The position numbers were made by a program, and so were the translations under genes. A DNA stretch of 64,000 nt. Source: Durusdinium trenchii (taxonomy: Eukaryota; Sar; Dinophyceae; Suessiales; Symbiodiniaceae). The notes beneath the pieces were generated by a model. That model worked only from the letters and a program-made list of their open reading frames with translations. It had not been told where the DNA came from and did no database searches. The stretch spans positions 539,442 to 603,441 of the forward strand of contig CAXAMN010013780.1 of the NCBI GenBank assembly GCA_963970005.1, read 5' to 3'. Positions 52,841 to 64,000 of the stretch are shown here, one piece after another (position 1 is the stretch's first letter; each line of letters starts with the position of its first letter).

Positions 52841-53305
52841 GGAACTCATGGTTTTCCAGCACTCCCGGGTTCAAACAGTTTCCTTTTCCAATAGTCACTT
52901 GAAATGTTAGGGGGAAGTGCCCTGCGCAAGCCCAGATCGCGCGTCTCAGTCGCCTCCAGCTGCACACCATGGTAGCTGAAAGTTCCAAAGGATGCTTTGG
53001 ACCTTGAAGTGAGGGCGATGCTGGCAAGAAGCATTCACGGTGGAATGCGCTTAGGATTGCCAAGGAAAACCCTGCTTGGACCAACACCATGGCGAAGGTT
53101 CCACTATAATAAGTTACTTTTAACCAACGAGCTGGTCCACGACAGCGAAGCGAAGATCAACACGAAGCAGAGGTAAAGAGAGGGTGATGATCCAACAAGA
53201 CCAATGACTTTGAGCTTATTCAATGGGTTCGCAAGTGTTGATTGGACAACTACATTCCCTGCGCATTACATGAAATTGAACAAGGAGATAGTGAGGGTGT
53301 GATCT

Positions 53306-53545
53306 TTGTCCCGCAGCAAGCACAGATTGTGGAGGTGCTTAGCTCAAAGATTTGCAACGCATGCGGCAACAACCCAAACAGCTCCGGAAATTCAAATAGA
53401 AAGTCGATGTGCCCGCCGCAAGTACGACAAGCTCGTAATGCCAAAAGCTGCAGTGGACAAAGAGTACTTCTGGTTTTGGACGAATTCTGGACGCAAAAGC
53501 AGCAACAATACGTTTTGGCATGCACCTTTCGGATTGGCACGCTAG
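53306..53545 (+). CDS. Possible exon, unknown protein
   Basis: The frame reads ATTQTAPEIQIESRCARRKY, then DKLVMPKAAVDKEYFWFWTN and HAPFGLAR, ending TAG. An alternative plus frame and a minus frame overlap; this one has the most protein-like composition. An acceptor-like GCACAG lies at 53318-53323. Confidence 0.3.
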   Translation: MSRSKHRLWRCLAQRFATHAATTQTAPEIQIESRCARRKYDKLVMPKAAVDKEYFWFWTNSGRKSSNNTFWHAPFGLAR

Positions 53546-53559
53546 GTGCGTGATATATT

Positions 53560-54740
53560 AATCTCTGAAAAGTTGTAAACGTTATATCTGCACCATTGTT
53601 CAAGTCCAGTCAATGCCTGATCTCTCTACTACGTGCCACCCTATCAATGGTCAAGGCCTTTACCGGCCATGGTGTGCGCCCCCCACACTGCACTGTGGCT
53701 CCCTGTTTTCTTTATGTGTGTGAGGTGGCTCCCTGTTTTCTTTTTTGCGCCAAAGCAATCACTTTTGAATCCGCCCGCCTAACAATGCGGCGCAAAAGAC
53801 ACAAGTGCGTAATCTTTGGCGGGGATTGAAAGCCAACCCTGTTTGGCATCTCAGGACGGGCGCGCAAGCGTTCAGTATGTGAAGGGTGCGCAACAACTTC
53901 CGAATTAGCGCGCTTAAGAATGTTGCGAGATTGACAAAGTGACATTGTCTAAGGTCGAATGAAAATAGGCACGTTCTATACCACGCATGCCAAGTGCATC
54001 GTAATTACGTTTTTCAAGTGTGTTTACTATCAAAGATTGAAGACCCGAACATACCTGCCTTTTCAAACCTCCGGATCAGACATGTCGTTCCAGACCTCCG
54101 GATCAGGAGGTCAATGTATAGGGAGGGAACCGGGTTTCGACCCACCGCCCTATGATGCCCTGCTAGTCTCAGCAACGAATGGCGCCATGGCATCATGTTT
54201 GCGAGTTCCACGCAGCACAAACGCATGCATTGCACACACACACACACATGTATTACTACGCATGTTGCAATTAGTCAAAGCACGAGAACATCAGGCATCA
54301 GGGTGGTAAAAGGACAGTTGTAGGTGTCAGACAGCCTCAATTCTCTCGGTCATAAGTCCATGTTTAAGATTGCATGTCAATGTAATGACCAAACTCAAAC
54401 TGTGTAATGATTTGTTCTGATAGCACCTCAGTGAAACAATGGGATTGACTTGTTGTCACATTTGCGTTGCTTGGTCTTGCACCTAGGCAGACCTCTGGAG
54501 GCTTGGGGATCCAACTCCGCATGGAACATGCAAATGCATCAGAGACAATGCTCTGCTATTGCACCACGTGTTGCAGATGCATACAAATGATTACAAATGT
54601 ATGGTGCAGACAGGATGAGGCTGGTGCGGGGGTGTAGCATGTTGGAACCCTATAACAACACCCTTTGCAGTAAAGAAATACTACAGAGGTGGGATTTGGT
54701 CCTGGCCCACTAGTGCGTTGGCAGGGGCTCTTCTGATTGC
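53560..54740. other. Intergenic stretch with short duplications
   Basis: GTGGCTCCCTGTTTTCTTT is duplicated about 34 bases apart near 53695 and 53728. ACCTCCGGATCAG is repeated at 54066 and 54092. (CA)n lies at 54233-54249. GTTGCAATTAGTCAAAG at 54264 recurs at 57594. No gene is supported. Confidence 0.45.
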
Positions 54741-54744
54741 CCAG

Positions 54745-55019
54745 GCGGCGATGCCAAGAAGTCTGACTTTGCGATGAACGATTTGGACGCAGCGATCGAG
54801 TCTTTAGATCAGACGATCCGTGGCTATGACCAGGTGGATCGGGACTGGGGAGGCCTGTGGGGGTCTTCGGGTTGTTTAAATGCCCTTTGCGGGGCAGTGT
54901 GGGGTTGTTTCGCAGGAAAAAACATTAAAACACACATGTTAAGAATTGTAAAGCTTAATAAACAGGAAGGAATTTTTGCGGTGGCATTTGTAGATCTTCA
55001 AGATTCGTTAAATTTTTAA
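54745..55019 (+). CDS. Possible exon, unknown protein
   Basis: It begins after ATTGCCCAG and reads GDAKKSDFAMNDLDAAIESL, then DQTIRGYDQVDRDWGGLWG. The first 120 bases look coding; the later part is AT-rich and likely intron or 3'UTR. No homology is recognised. Confidence 0.35.
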
Positions 55020-58000
55020 CTACTATAGGATCATTAATCAAACAGGTTCAATCACCAAATGAAATTTGCCGAGTCTGCATTTGTCAGTGATAGCATGCAA
55101 GAAATCCAAGCAGTGCCCAGCACGCAGAAATCCAAGCAGCTCACGTGTCCGCTCACTACGCTTTCCAGGAGGGCTACACTTTAGTTTGTCCTCGGCTGGC
55201 TTGATTCTCAGAGACCGCTGCACATTTTTAGAGACCGCCTCGAACCGGCTCCGCGCAGCATTGAAGTTTACGCTATACACAGATCCACACAATTTGTGTA
55301 GCTTCGCACAGGCTTTGTGTACGGCAATTGCCTTTGCCTAGCCCACTCTGTAAAGATTCAAGATGTAGTTTGCATAGGCTTGATTGCTGCCGCGGAGGAT
55401 TTGCATTTGCTGCCACCCAGTCCGCGTAGTCTAGCGTAGCCTATGAGACTAGCCCGCAAGCCAAGAAAAGCGTACATGGTATCTTCGGACTCTTACTGAA
55501 GAGTCTGAGCAGCTCTTTGTGTGAAACACAAAACATCGCAAAACCCCGATCGGACTGATGGAACCTTCACGAGAACGTTCCGCCGCGTGATCCGCCGGAG
55601 AGACATCTCAAAAGGGATGTTGTGCCATGTCGTCATGATCCGTTCATATCAACTGTTCATTTGCTAGCGACTGGATGATCGGCTGAATTGAATGCTATTT
55701 CTTGTTTCTTGCTATTAACGATGTTCATCCCAGGCCAATTTTTCACATCTTTGTTTTGCAGCTTAGCTGTCTATAGGATGACATAGCCGCTATGGCTCTG
55801 TAGGTAGGTGGCTTGTAGAAAGACGGTCTTTGTTTATTTAATTTGGCCATGCAAAAAGCCTGCTCAGGTCGGCTTCCGATGCATGCGGAGGACTGGAGAA
55901 ACCGTCCGTTTGTGGTGTGTTCCAAAGAGGCAGCTAAGCAGAGGCTTTTGTCCTTTTGATTTTGCTTTTTCAGACATGGTGATGCAGATGCATGTAGTTT
56001 CTGTTCCCGCATGTACTTTCAACGTTCCGATTCGCTAGCTATGAGTGTGCGTTCATCATAGTGTTTCTAGGCGGTACACTATACAGTTGAAAAATAACGC
56101 TCTAGAGTATTTATTTGAAGTACCGTGAGGGGGAGGGGGTTGTTTCTTGTTTGCAAGTGTACGATCAACACCAGGATGGATTTGCCTTACGAGCACTGGT
56201 GGGCAGAGATGCTCAGATGATCGCTGAGACAGGGCAAACGCTGACACAGGGCAAGCTTGAAACTGTGTCGTTCGCTGTGCTTGTCATACTCTTTTACGGA
56301 AGGGAGTGTTGGCAGAGTCTGTCGACACTCAAGCAAGGTCAGCGCGGTCACTGTGTGCTTCCATGTTTCTATATTTTTCTTGGTTGTTTTATTGTCAAGC
56401 AGTCCTCCAGACTTCAAGATGCTTTTGATCTTAAATATTGCAAGTACTGTATGATTCCATATATGTAAACTTTGTCAACAATTACATGGCAGCATGCGCA
56501 TGATCAGATAGCGTCGGTCTCATCATATGTTTTTCTCTTGAACGTTCCTCCTCCTCCTGCTTTTTGCCCTTCCACATAATCCAATGTGAGTAGACACGAT
56601 GCTGTTCACTTGCTGGCGTGTGTTTGCAGCTGAGTTGCACTTCACTTGCTGTTTGTATCAAGTAGTACTGTGGACCTTTGGAAACTGAAGAGGCGAGCAA
56701 AGCTGTCCATCAGAAGAACAAGCATGTTACAGTGTATATATATATAGTTCTTTTGATGGAAGCTCATCAATAGTGGTCAAAAGGTCAAAAACATAACGAA
56801 GAAGACCATCACACACACACACCGAAAGAAGACGATCGCACCCAAACCAACGATCCAAGAGATTCACATGCCATACCATCGAGAAGTTCATCCGTTTGGG
56901 CTGCACGAACGCCATATGTGGCCGAAGTCTTCTCAGGTCCGCCTGGATGGACCTGTGATCAGCCGTCCTGTCACGCGTGCGGCCTTGCGCACCTGAGTGG
57001 AGAGTGGAGAGTCTGGTCATGCTTGGAGTCCGGTCATGATGGGTCGAGACGGGTCATCCAACTTAGGGAAAGGGGTCGGAAAGACATGAGAGAGTCTCAA
57101 ACCCCCGCATGTAAGAGATTAGATGAGATTAGTATTTGCATGTCCGTTTTTCTGGAAGCATGCTCAATCCCCTGTAAAACGATAAGGAAGAAAAACAAAA
57201 AAAAGCGATAACCCCCGATGACTCTTGTGGAAAACCCTTGACATGCGAGAAGTGGTGTGAAGAAAACGTTTGCACACACACAAACAGAAAACCTACTCCT
57301 GTTCCAAATTGTCAGGGTCAATGCATCACTGCTCTTGGTGGGTATGTGCTTGGACAGAGGTGGAAGGGCTTGGACCGCTGTAGCCTTGTGCTACAGCATT
57401 GTTGTGCCACATGGTTTTCCAACTTGCACCAGGCATGAAAACGATAACAAAAACGATAACACAGCGAGCCTAAAACACCTTTGAGGGCGGGCCACCACAT
57501 CAGTGTAGTTGGAATGAAGTGTGCCTAATGTCTTCGTGCCTGCAAGGTTCCACACACCACATGCATGTAGTGCACACACTACAGGTTACATTTGTTGCAA
57601 TTAGTCAAAGTGCTGGACAACGATAAGGAAGAAAAACAACGATAACATCAAAAGTTGTGGGTTTGTTTTGCACATCCTCACATGGCAGTGTTTTTTTTTT
57701 ACAGGTGACACGTGTTTGATATTATTGGATGTTATATGATGTTATATGCCCTGTATCTTCTCAGCAACGAGAAAGTCTTGCTCAGCAGTTTCTTCTCATT
57801 CTTGCTAATTCAGTTTCTGCCCACCAAACAAAGAGCCTAGGAACAATGCGCATGCTGATCTACCGCCGTTGCGGTCCATGTTCCGCCCGACATGCGCAGC
57901 AAGCATCGGAACACCAGGAACCGATGAAAACGAACTGTCGCTCCACCTTGGTGCCTCTTTTTGACTTGGACGCTCAGTTTCGAGTCGCGAGTGGCTCTTT

Positions 58001-59600
58001 GGGGGATAACAGAGAACAATGAATAATGTCGAATCGCGTAGATTGTGATCAGGAGAGAGCACATGTACTTTTAGGGACCACAGCGACCATGCGTGAGATC
58101 TCCAAATAATCCGCCAAAATTAAAACATGCTAACACTACTTTCGAAATGTTTGACTTGGAATGGACCTCAACGTGCTTGGTTTGCTCTCACGGAGGTGCT
58201 TTGGCACCGTTGGTGTTCTTGGAATACTTAATTGTGCTTCCAAGACGCACCTCAAACGGCTTGTTTTTGTTGTGTCCTTGACCTCCCAAATACTTTGGTG
58301 CATTCTCTCACAAGTAGGTATATAGCAGTGTAGCCTGCAAAGGCAAACCGATGATCATGTGTCAAGCTGACAATCACCCGGACTCTCATCTCAAAGCTAT
58401 CACATGGCACGCCTCTTGCGCGGGGTTGTCTCACCAGTTTGTTGGTGGACCGCATGAGGGCAGCATGTGAACATATGTGAAGATGCTTGCGTCGGAGCGG
58501 GGAGCGGGATGATTTTTTGAAATCTTGTGAACCTGTGTCTGAAACTTAAAGAAGAGCAATTGTCAAGACGTGTCTGGGTAGGAATATGGCTTGACATGGA
58601 AGGACATGATGTCAACGTTGCCAAAAATCCACAAAAGTGGTTCCCACTGCGTGTGCTGCATTCTTTGTATTTGCTTACACAAATCCGCCGTTTTGGCCAC
58701 TGATGAAGTTGTCCTGAAACAACGTCATGTTTCGCACGCTCCCGTGCTTTCCCCACCGATGCATCAAGGACACGTGAAAGAACATTGAACGATCAGGGCA
58801 TTTTGTTTGACTTGAAATGCACCGGCAAGTGGTGTTTAAGCATGGGGTGTTGCTTGTATCGCTTCCACGGTTTCTTGGAAGTGCCTGTGGCCCATGAATG
58901 TTGGATAGCTGGCAAACCAGACCTTTTGGCCGTGTTTGGCAATGAAAAAATCCAGCATTGGGAAAAGCAGGTACTTTGTACATAGATGCATGGCATTGTC
59001 TTGACGTGTCTGCAAACATGTGTTCAAACTACACATGTCCTCATAACAACAGTGTAAGTTTCATAGTAGTATAGAGTTCAATTTTGTTCGGTTATTGTTG
59101 GCCTGTGGCCTGTGAGCCTTTGTTGGTGGGGGAACACAGCTTGCAGACACAGAAGGCGAAGCCTTGCGGAATTAATTTTGTCCAGCAGAATGTCAAGGGT
59201 TCCAAACAAATGCGTGTTCGCATTCATGGTTTTCATGTTTGTCTTTTTCAGAGTTCTAGCTTCCTGCCTCTTTGGAACTTAGATCAGGCATTGAGCTCCA
59301 TGGATTGTTTTGTCTACAGCCGGCTCAAAGTTCTGTTTGCGTTTGGCCAAGAGAGGATTTGAATCATGATTGAAAAACAAATGTTCTGAGTGAGCATGAC
59401 ACTGGAGCATCATCAAGTGTTAGCTGACCTGGATTTAGGGCAGTGGCAGTGAATCAAAACATCGAACCGATGATATCGTTCTCAAAATTCCAAAATAACC
59501 ATCGCAGGCACAACATCACCGGCACACAAAGCTGTTATTTCTGGTCATATTGCTCCGTTTGTTTCCGAGGAATCCACTGAATCCACCGATTCACCTCTTT
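55020..59600. other. Intergenic stretch, no supported gene
   Basis: Holds TATA tracts, (CA)n at 56811-56820 and a repeated ACGATAAGGAAGAAAAAC (57179 and 57619). Open frames such as 57846-58022 and 58785-58985 lack splice support. Nothing here is called as a gene. Confidence 0.4.
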
Positions 59601-59616
59601 TTTTGCCCAAGATGCC

Positions 59617-59772
59617 ATGGCCAACACGCCGGAACTCGAATCGGTGTTGAGCCGAAGGCGAGAAGAAGTTGAAGCGAGAGGTGCCTTTTACACCAAGGAT
59701 CGGTGTGGGCGTGCTGATGCGGTGGCCCGGCGAATGAGAAGGTCAAGGGTTCCTTTAAGGCATGGGTATTAG
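59617..59772 (+). CDS. Short basic ORF / terminal exon, unknown
   Basis: ATG to TAG, 51 codons: MANTPELESVLSRRREEVEA, then RGAFYTKDRCGRADAVARRM and a basic end. A helical, charged C-terminal tail of this style is frequent in dinoflagellate genes. The frame remains open upstream to about 59612 next to a possible acceptor (TTGCCCAAG), so it may be the last exon of a gene rather than a complete small protein. GC content is higher than its surroundings. Confidence 0.45.
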   Translation: MANTPELESVLSRRREEVEARGAFYTKDRCGRADAVARRMRRSRVPLRHGY

Positions 59773-59952
59773 CGAGTAATTATTTTTCAAAACGGTCGGA
59801 GTCTTGAGATGCACAGCCGACCAGTGTATTTATTTTTGGACACTCTGGTGCTGACACATTTGTGGCATGTTGTGAAAAGAGGGGCGGAGATCTGGAAGAC
59901 GGGGCAACAGGCCGAAAACGACAGGAGGAAATAAAGAAGGACATGCATAAAA

Positions 59953-61427
59953 TACTTTACTTCGAGTGATCCCCACCATGACATTTCGATCTGACAAATT
60001 TTCTGGCATGTATCGAAACACTATTTCGGAATTCTTTCTGGCATATCTTCTGACATCTTCTGATATTATTTATGCTATATGTTTTGACATTCTTTCTAGC
60101 ATATCTTTTGACATTCTTTCATTTGATATTCATTCTGGCATTCTATCTTGCATACCTGCTGACAGTCTTTCTGACATTAGCCGAAGCTCGCGGTTGAGGT
60201 CCGGCGGCGAACGCTGCCAGCCGAAGCTCGGGGTTGAAGTCCGGCGGGGAACACTGCCCGCCGAAGCTCGCGCCATCCGGAGCTGGCGGCTGAGGACATT
60301 TTCCAGACCTGCTACCTACCTAATAATTTGTAACATGTAAGTTACATTGTTCAATGAAAGGCTCTTGGAAAGTGAGCTTACATTTTCCCAAGTCTCTCCC
60401 TCACTAGGGGTAGGGATGGAGGTTGGGCATACCAGAACCACTAAGCAAAGTGCAAAAGTGATGCAATACCCAGCTGACCGCCTGACAGCTCCCCAACCAT
60501 AAAGCTCGTCGCCTTTGCTGCTTCAACGATCAAAAACCTCATGTCATGGACCTGCGACCTGCGCAATGCACATCTGAGCCTGAGTGGGGAACTCACTGAC
60601 AGATCATGTAGACACATGTAGAGACAGGTTTGCTGCTATGTTGGAGGGCGTGGCTAGTAGGTTGGAGGCCATTCCTTCTAGGTTGGAGGCCATTGCATGC
60701 ATGAACCCCTGCCCAGTGTTGGGGGGCCACAGCTCCAAGTTGTGGAGAAGCAGCGGCAGGTTTTGTTTGGCGGGGAAAGGCCCTCGACATGCTTTAGGCC
60801 ATTGCACGCTGACTTTCTTTCAACTCTGGGTGGTGAAATTTCGTTGACTTTTACACTTATTTTTGTCAGCTGCCCTCTCCTCCTCCGAACCTCAACCGCC
60901 AGCTCCGGATGGTAGTGTTCTCCGCCGGACTTCAACCGCCAGCTCCAGCCGGACCTCAACCGCGAGCTCCGGCTGGCAGTGTTGCCCGCCGGACCTCAAC
61001 CGCGAGGGTCGCGTGGCTGTGTTCCCCGCCGAACCCCAACCACGAGTTGTGCCAAATAGAATGCCAGAATGATTGTCAGAAGAGATGCCAGAAAGTGCTA
61101 GAAAATTTGCCAGAAAAATGTCAGAAGATACGCCAGAAAGATTGCCAGAAAATATGCCAAAAAAAATGCAAGAAGATATGCCAGAAAAAATGTCAGCAGA
61201 TATGCCAACAAAAATGTCAGGAGGCTTGCCAGAATGAATGTCAGAAGAGATGCCAGAAAGAATATCAGAAAATATGCCAGATAGAATGTCCGAAGGTATG
61301 CCAAAAATATCAAAAGTAACATCAGAAGATGTGCCAGAAAGAGTGCCAAAATAATGTTTCAGTTTCAATACACGCCAAAAAAATGTCAGATTGAAGTGTC
61401 ATGGTGGGGAGCACTCGAAGTAAAGTA
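59953..61427. mobile_element. Foldback-type element with long repetitive inverted arms
   Basis: The outer termini TACTTTACTTCGAGTG (59953) and CACTCGAAGTAAAGTA (61412-61427) are exact inverse copies. They continue as TCCCCACCATGACAYTTCRA. The arms then carry tandem about 20-base units: TTCTGGCATATCTTCTGACA types on the left (59990-60175) and the inverse TGTCAGAAGATRYGCCAGAA types on the right (61055-61350). Inside these are GC-rich units (CCGAAGCTCGCGGTTGAGGT with CCGGCGG) at 60180-60296 and their inverse at 60888-61035. The central 0.6 kb has no transposase; 60635-60700 has a short heptad-like ORF segment. TA flanks both ends, but that could simply be part of the palindrome. Confidence 0.75.
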
Positions 61428-61778
61428 GTTTAATCTCATTAAGGTTTGCTTGAGCCCCCGGCCCCCGGGAATATTTTTAGATCCTGATAATATTTATATG
61501 GCGATCCGGTTGCCTTCCTTTGAGGTGCCCTCCATTTTTCCCCTTGTGGTTTTCTTTTGACTTGGGCATTCGGCATTTGGCTACAAAATTCGTCAATGAC
61601 CGCTTTGTTTTTGGCATGGGGGATGCCCTGGCTTGGTGTAATTGTAACGCGTTATATAGATTTATATGTACACTGCATACGTGCGGCGTACTGGCTGAAA
61701 CATAAATTGTGCAGCAATCCAACTGTGCCTGATAATGCCTGATATGAGATATGTGTGAAAAGAACTCTAAAATGATCC

Positions 61779-62183
61779 TTGCATGTATTGCAACCTGGAT
61801 GCATCAATCCCAGACGCCTCGTTTTCGAGCCTGCCAAGGTTTGGTATGAGCGCACCGAAGGGCAGTTCAGCCCTCGCCACTCGGACAGACCCGTCTCCCG
61901 CTTGGCGAGTGCATCACCTTTCCCTGAGCGAGACGAGCCAGCGGAGGCACCGCGACAGCGCCCCCACTTGGTACGGAGGCGATCCGCACCCAAGCAACAT
62001 CCTGAACCCGATCGCGTGAGGCGGAGCTTTCCCAGGCGTGTGTCCACCGGCACCGCTCTGAAGGCACCGGTGCGTCCCATGAATTCACGCAACACATCGC
62101 CAATGGCATCTTCTGCACGATCCCTGGCGACACCCGAGCGCACACGAGCTGCGGCGAGTGAGGAGGCGGCCCAGTGCGATTGA
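61779..62183 (+). CDS. Possible exon: Arg/Pro/Ser-rich protein
   Basis: 134 open codons in a GC-rich island, ending TGA. It reads RRLVFEPAKVWYERTEGQFS, then RRSAPKQHPEPDRVRRSFPR; basic and probably disordered. An acceptor-like CAATCCCAG sits near 61803-61811. A longer minus-strand frame (61652-62143) overlaps, so the strand is not certain. Confidence 0.35.
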   Translation: MHVLQPGCINPRRLVFEPAKVWYERTEGQFSPRHSDRPVSRLASASPFPERDEPAEAPRQRPHLVRRRSAPKQHPEPDRVRRSFPRRVSTGTALKAPVRPMNSRNTSPMASSARSLATPERTRAAASEEAAQCD

Positions 62184-62901
62184 CATTGATCAAGACAAAA
62201 TAGTGATCAAGGGTGTACTGGTCGATGTTCACAAACCATTCTCCGTGTCCAATCAAATGAGTTAGGGGGTCACGGACAAGTAAAGACATTTGTGCATACG
62301 TGTGCAGATCATACAGAATCGAGGTTCAGGTTTTGTAGTTCTGTCACAGAGATAATGGACTGACGAGGATAGATTCTCATTTGACTCAGGGGTCACATGC
62401 AGCAACTGCGACGACTGGGCACACCAGATGCAGCGTTGACGCAGACTTGAAGGATGTGAAGGATGTGAAGGCCTGTAGTGCGTTTGCTTTTTAACAAATT
62501 CAACTTGAGGATTCTAGATAGCATATTCCTGAAACAACAAAAAGATGTGTGAGCATGAATGCTTGTATCAACTGCTACAAACGGAGTGAACTGTGAACAC
62601 ATAAAAGCTGGAACACTTTGTGCATCTGGTTAGTTACTGTTGACTGAGTCGCCTGCGGCAAAACGCTCAGAGAGCAGCTCCTCAGCAGGATTGCCCAGCC
62701 GTCAATGAAACCTGCGGCACGCACGCAGCGGACTTCAAAGAAGCATGCTAAAGCTATCCAAAGCTAATATCAGATATTCTGTAATTGTGTTCATTAAATA
62801 TAGCTTGATTTATAGGGGTCAACATTTCCTGCATAAAATGAGTGGCCTTAGGGCCGGTACAAAACGTTTTTTTTAGTCCCCTAAAGTGACGATGAGGCCC
62901 T

Positions 62902-63995
62902 CATTTTATAGTAAAACCCGATTTTTGACGATGTAGCCCTCATTTTGTAGAGATTTCGTTTTGATGGTTAAATGCATGGGCTATTATTTTGTACAGATGC
63001 ATGTTTTGATCTTGTATTTTCATAGACAAAGCCAGCCAACCAATTTGTAGAGAAGGATCGGATGGGCCCAAGGGGTGTCGAGGAATTCAACATAGAATTT
63101 TTGTACAGGTTTGTTGTGTGTCGATCATTGATTTCGTACAGCTACTCAAAAAAATGTATAAAGATGAAATCCTGCCATTTTGTAAAGTACGAGGGACGTG
63201 TCATTCGGAGCCATTTGTGGCTCAAAGATTGGTGTGCAAGCCGTGGCCATGTTACCACCCCATGGATTTCCAACACTATGTGGTGTGGGGACATGTACTG
63301 AAGAAGTACCGTGTCCAGAGTGGTGCGCAGAGCGTGGTGTATGGCGCCACTTGGAGGGTTCATCAAAGAAAAGAGAACAATCAGAGACTTGATCGTTTCT
63401 TCATGTTCTTTCGTTCACACTCTTAATCTCTCTTAATAGATCTGTCACTGAGTTTCGCGATGCAATATGGGCGCAAGTAGTCGGAGGAAATCGCATCATC
63501 ATGTCTACTTCGACCAGTGCCCTGATTCGCATTCAAACTGTGCATGTATGCATAAAAATGCATAAATACAAATGCAGGAGTAGGTGCATACCACTGAGAC
63601 AGACAGGTCGCTCACCTCATGGAGGTGGACAACTGTCATCAGCAAGGCCAAACCAAAGTTGGACACTCCGATTCCTAAGCCTCCTCCGCAGGAGACATGG
63701 CTTTGCATTTTGTAGAGATATTGTATGTATTGGACAATATGTATATATATGTACGTATACACATTTACATATATTTCCATTAGTACTTGTCCTACAAAGT
63801 GGAGGGTGCTGAGAAAAAGGAAACACACTTGAAGGTAGTATTTTCTTTTTGGAATGTGTTTCATTGCGTCCCGTTTTTGTAGAGATGAACGTTTGAGAGA
63901 GGAGTGTCACTGGGGCTGTTTTTTTTTAGATCTTGCTAATCGGCGAGGACTCTATGGAGGAGGCTGGGAAAGTAATGCGCTGACATTTTGTAGGT
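62902..63995. repeat. Recurring TTTTGTAGAG motif array
   Basis: Copies of CATTTTGTAGAGA or near variants at 62902, 62941, 62985, 63041, 63096, 63129, 63175, 63706, 63871 and 63983. The first seven are 33-56 bases apart, like a degenerate short-interval array. Confidence 0.55.
63118..63426 (+). CDS. Possible terminal exon, Cys-containing basic protein
   Basis: 102 open codons ending TAA. It reads LKKMYKDEILPFCKVRGTCH, then SEPFVAQRLVCKPWPCYHPM and a basic tail. Four cysteines and several histidines could form a zinc site. It overlaps a spliced-leader-like string at 63206-63227, discussed as a finding. No homology is recognised. Confidence 0.35.
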   Translation: MSIIDFVQLLKKMYKDEILPFCKVRGTCHSEPFVAQRLVCKPWPCYHPMDFQHYVVWGHVLKKYRVQSGAQSVVYGATWRVHQRKENNQRLDRFFMFFRSHS

Positions 63996-64000
63996 GTGAA

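Noticed and set aside
52433..52849. 138-codon minus-strand ORF of His/Asn/Gln/Thr repeats
   Set aside because: It is the translation of the T/G minisatellite; composition follows the repeat in every frame.
54115..54200. tRNA-like T-arm string (GGGTTTCGACCC)
   Set aside because: No A box, acceptor stem or anticodon arm could be folded around it.
60600..60847. ORF in the centre of the foldback element as a transposase
   Set aside because: Only a short repeat-derived heptad pattern; no DDE residues or other transposase motif.
61652..62143. 163-codon minus-strand ORF
   Set aside because: It overlaps the plus-strand Arg/Pro-rich frame. In a GC-rich island both strands stay open. The plus strand has a better acceptor and stop context, though neither is proven.

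Overview
The window looks like nuclear DNA of a dinoflagellate, most probably a Symbiodiniaceae-type alga. The evidence is long AT-rich and TATA-rich repeat tracts, a multi-exon gene whose introns include non-canonical GC-AG pairs beside GT-AG, dispersed repeats built on CTAGTAGC, and an uninterrupted copia-type retroelement of the size dinoflagellates carry. No bacterial-style operon, rRNA or convincing tRNA was seen. 400 Ns (21078-21477) mark an assembly gap.

Layout. (1) About 1-10074, + strand: one host-type gene in many exons, 5' end outside the window. Splice phases could be reconciled at nine junctions. It reads like a member of an uncharacterised multicopy dinoflagellate family. Its early exons (1655-2488) show motifs arranged like a degenerate cytosine-C5 methyltransferase fold, and its 3' exon (8798-10074) is a long conserved-looking domain of unknown function. 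(2) 10.1-20.6 kb: mostly non-coding, with clusters of a TAGATGGCGCAAG motif, microsatellites, CTAGTAGC repeats, a probable small multi-exon gene fragment (12.05-12.89 kb) and a perfect 21-bp-stem hairpin (19477-19566). (3) About 20.97-37.1 kb: a copia-type retroelement. ORF1 (gag-protease-integrase-methyltransferase-like-RT-RNase H, over 2,840 aa) and ORF2 (1,776 aa, env position, +1 frame, about 200 nt downstream) are both open. ORF2 is the main discovery. It carries an N-terminal region matching the Tpt1/KptA RNA 2'-phosphotransferase signature, with the whole R-H-R-R set, and a C-terminal region matching the exonuclease/endonuclease/phosphatase (EEP) signature. (4) 37.3-59.6 kb: repeat-rich intergenic DNA with a few low-confidence exon-like stretches. 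(5) 59.95-61.43 kb: a foldback-type element with long inverted arms made of tandem repeats. (6) 61.4-64 kb: two exon-like ORFs and a recurring TTTTGTAGAG motif.

How it fits together: the host gene and the retroelement appear unrelated except that both contain methyltransferase-like segments. The retroelement looks potentially functional, since every RT, RNase H, integrase and protease catalytic acid I can locate is present. Its ORF2 suggests an element that brings its own RNA-end-processing chemistry. All functional assignments come from motif reading by eye. No database or structure search was run.
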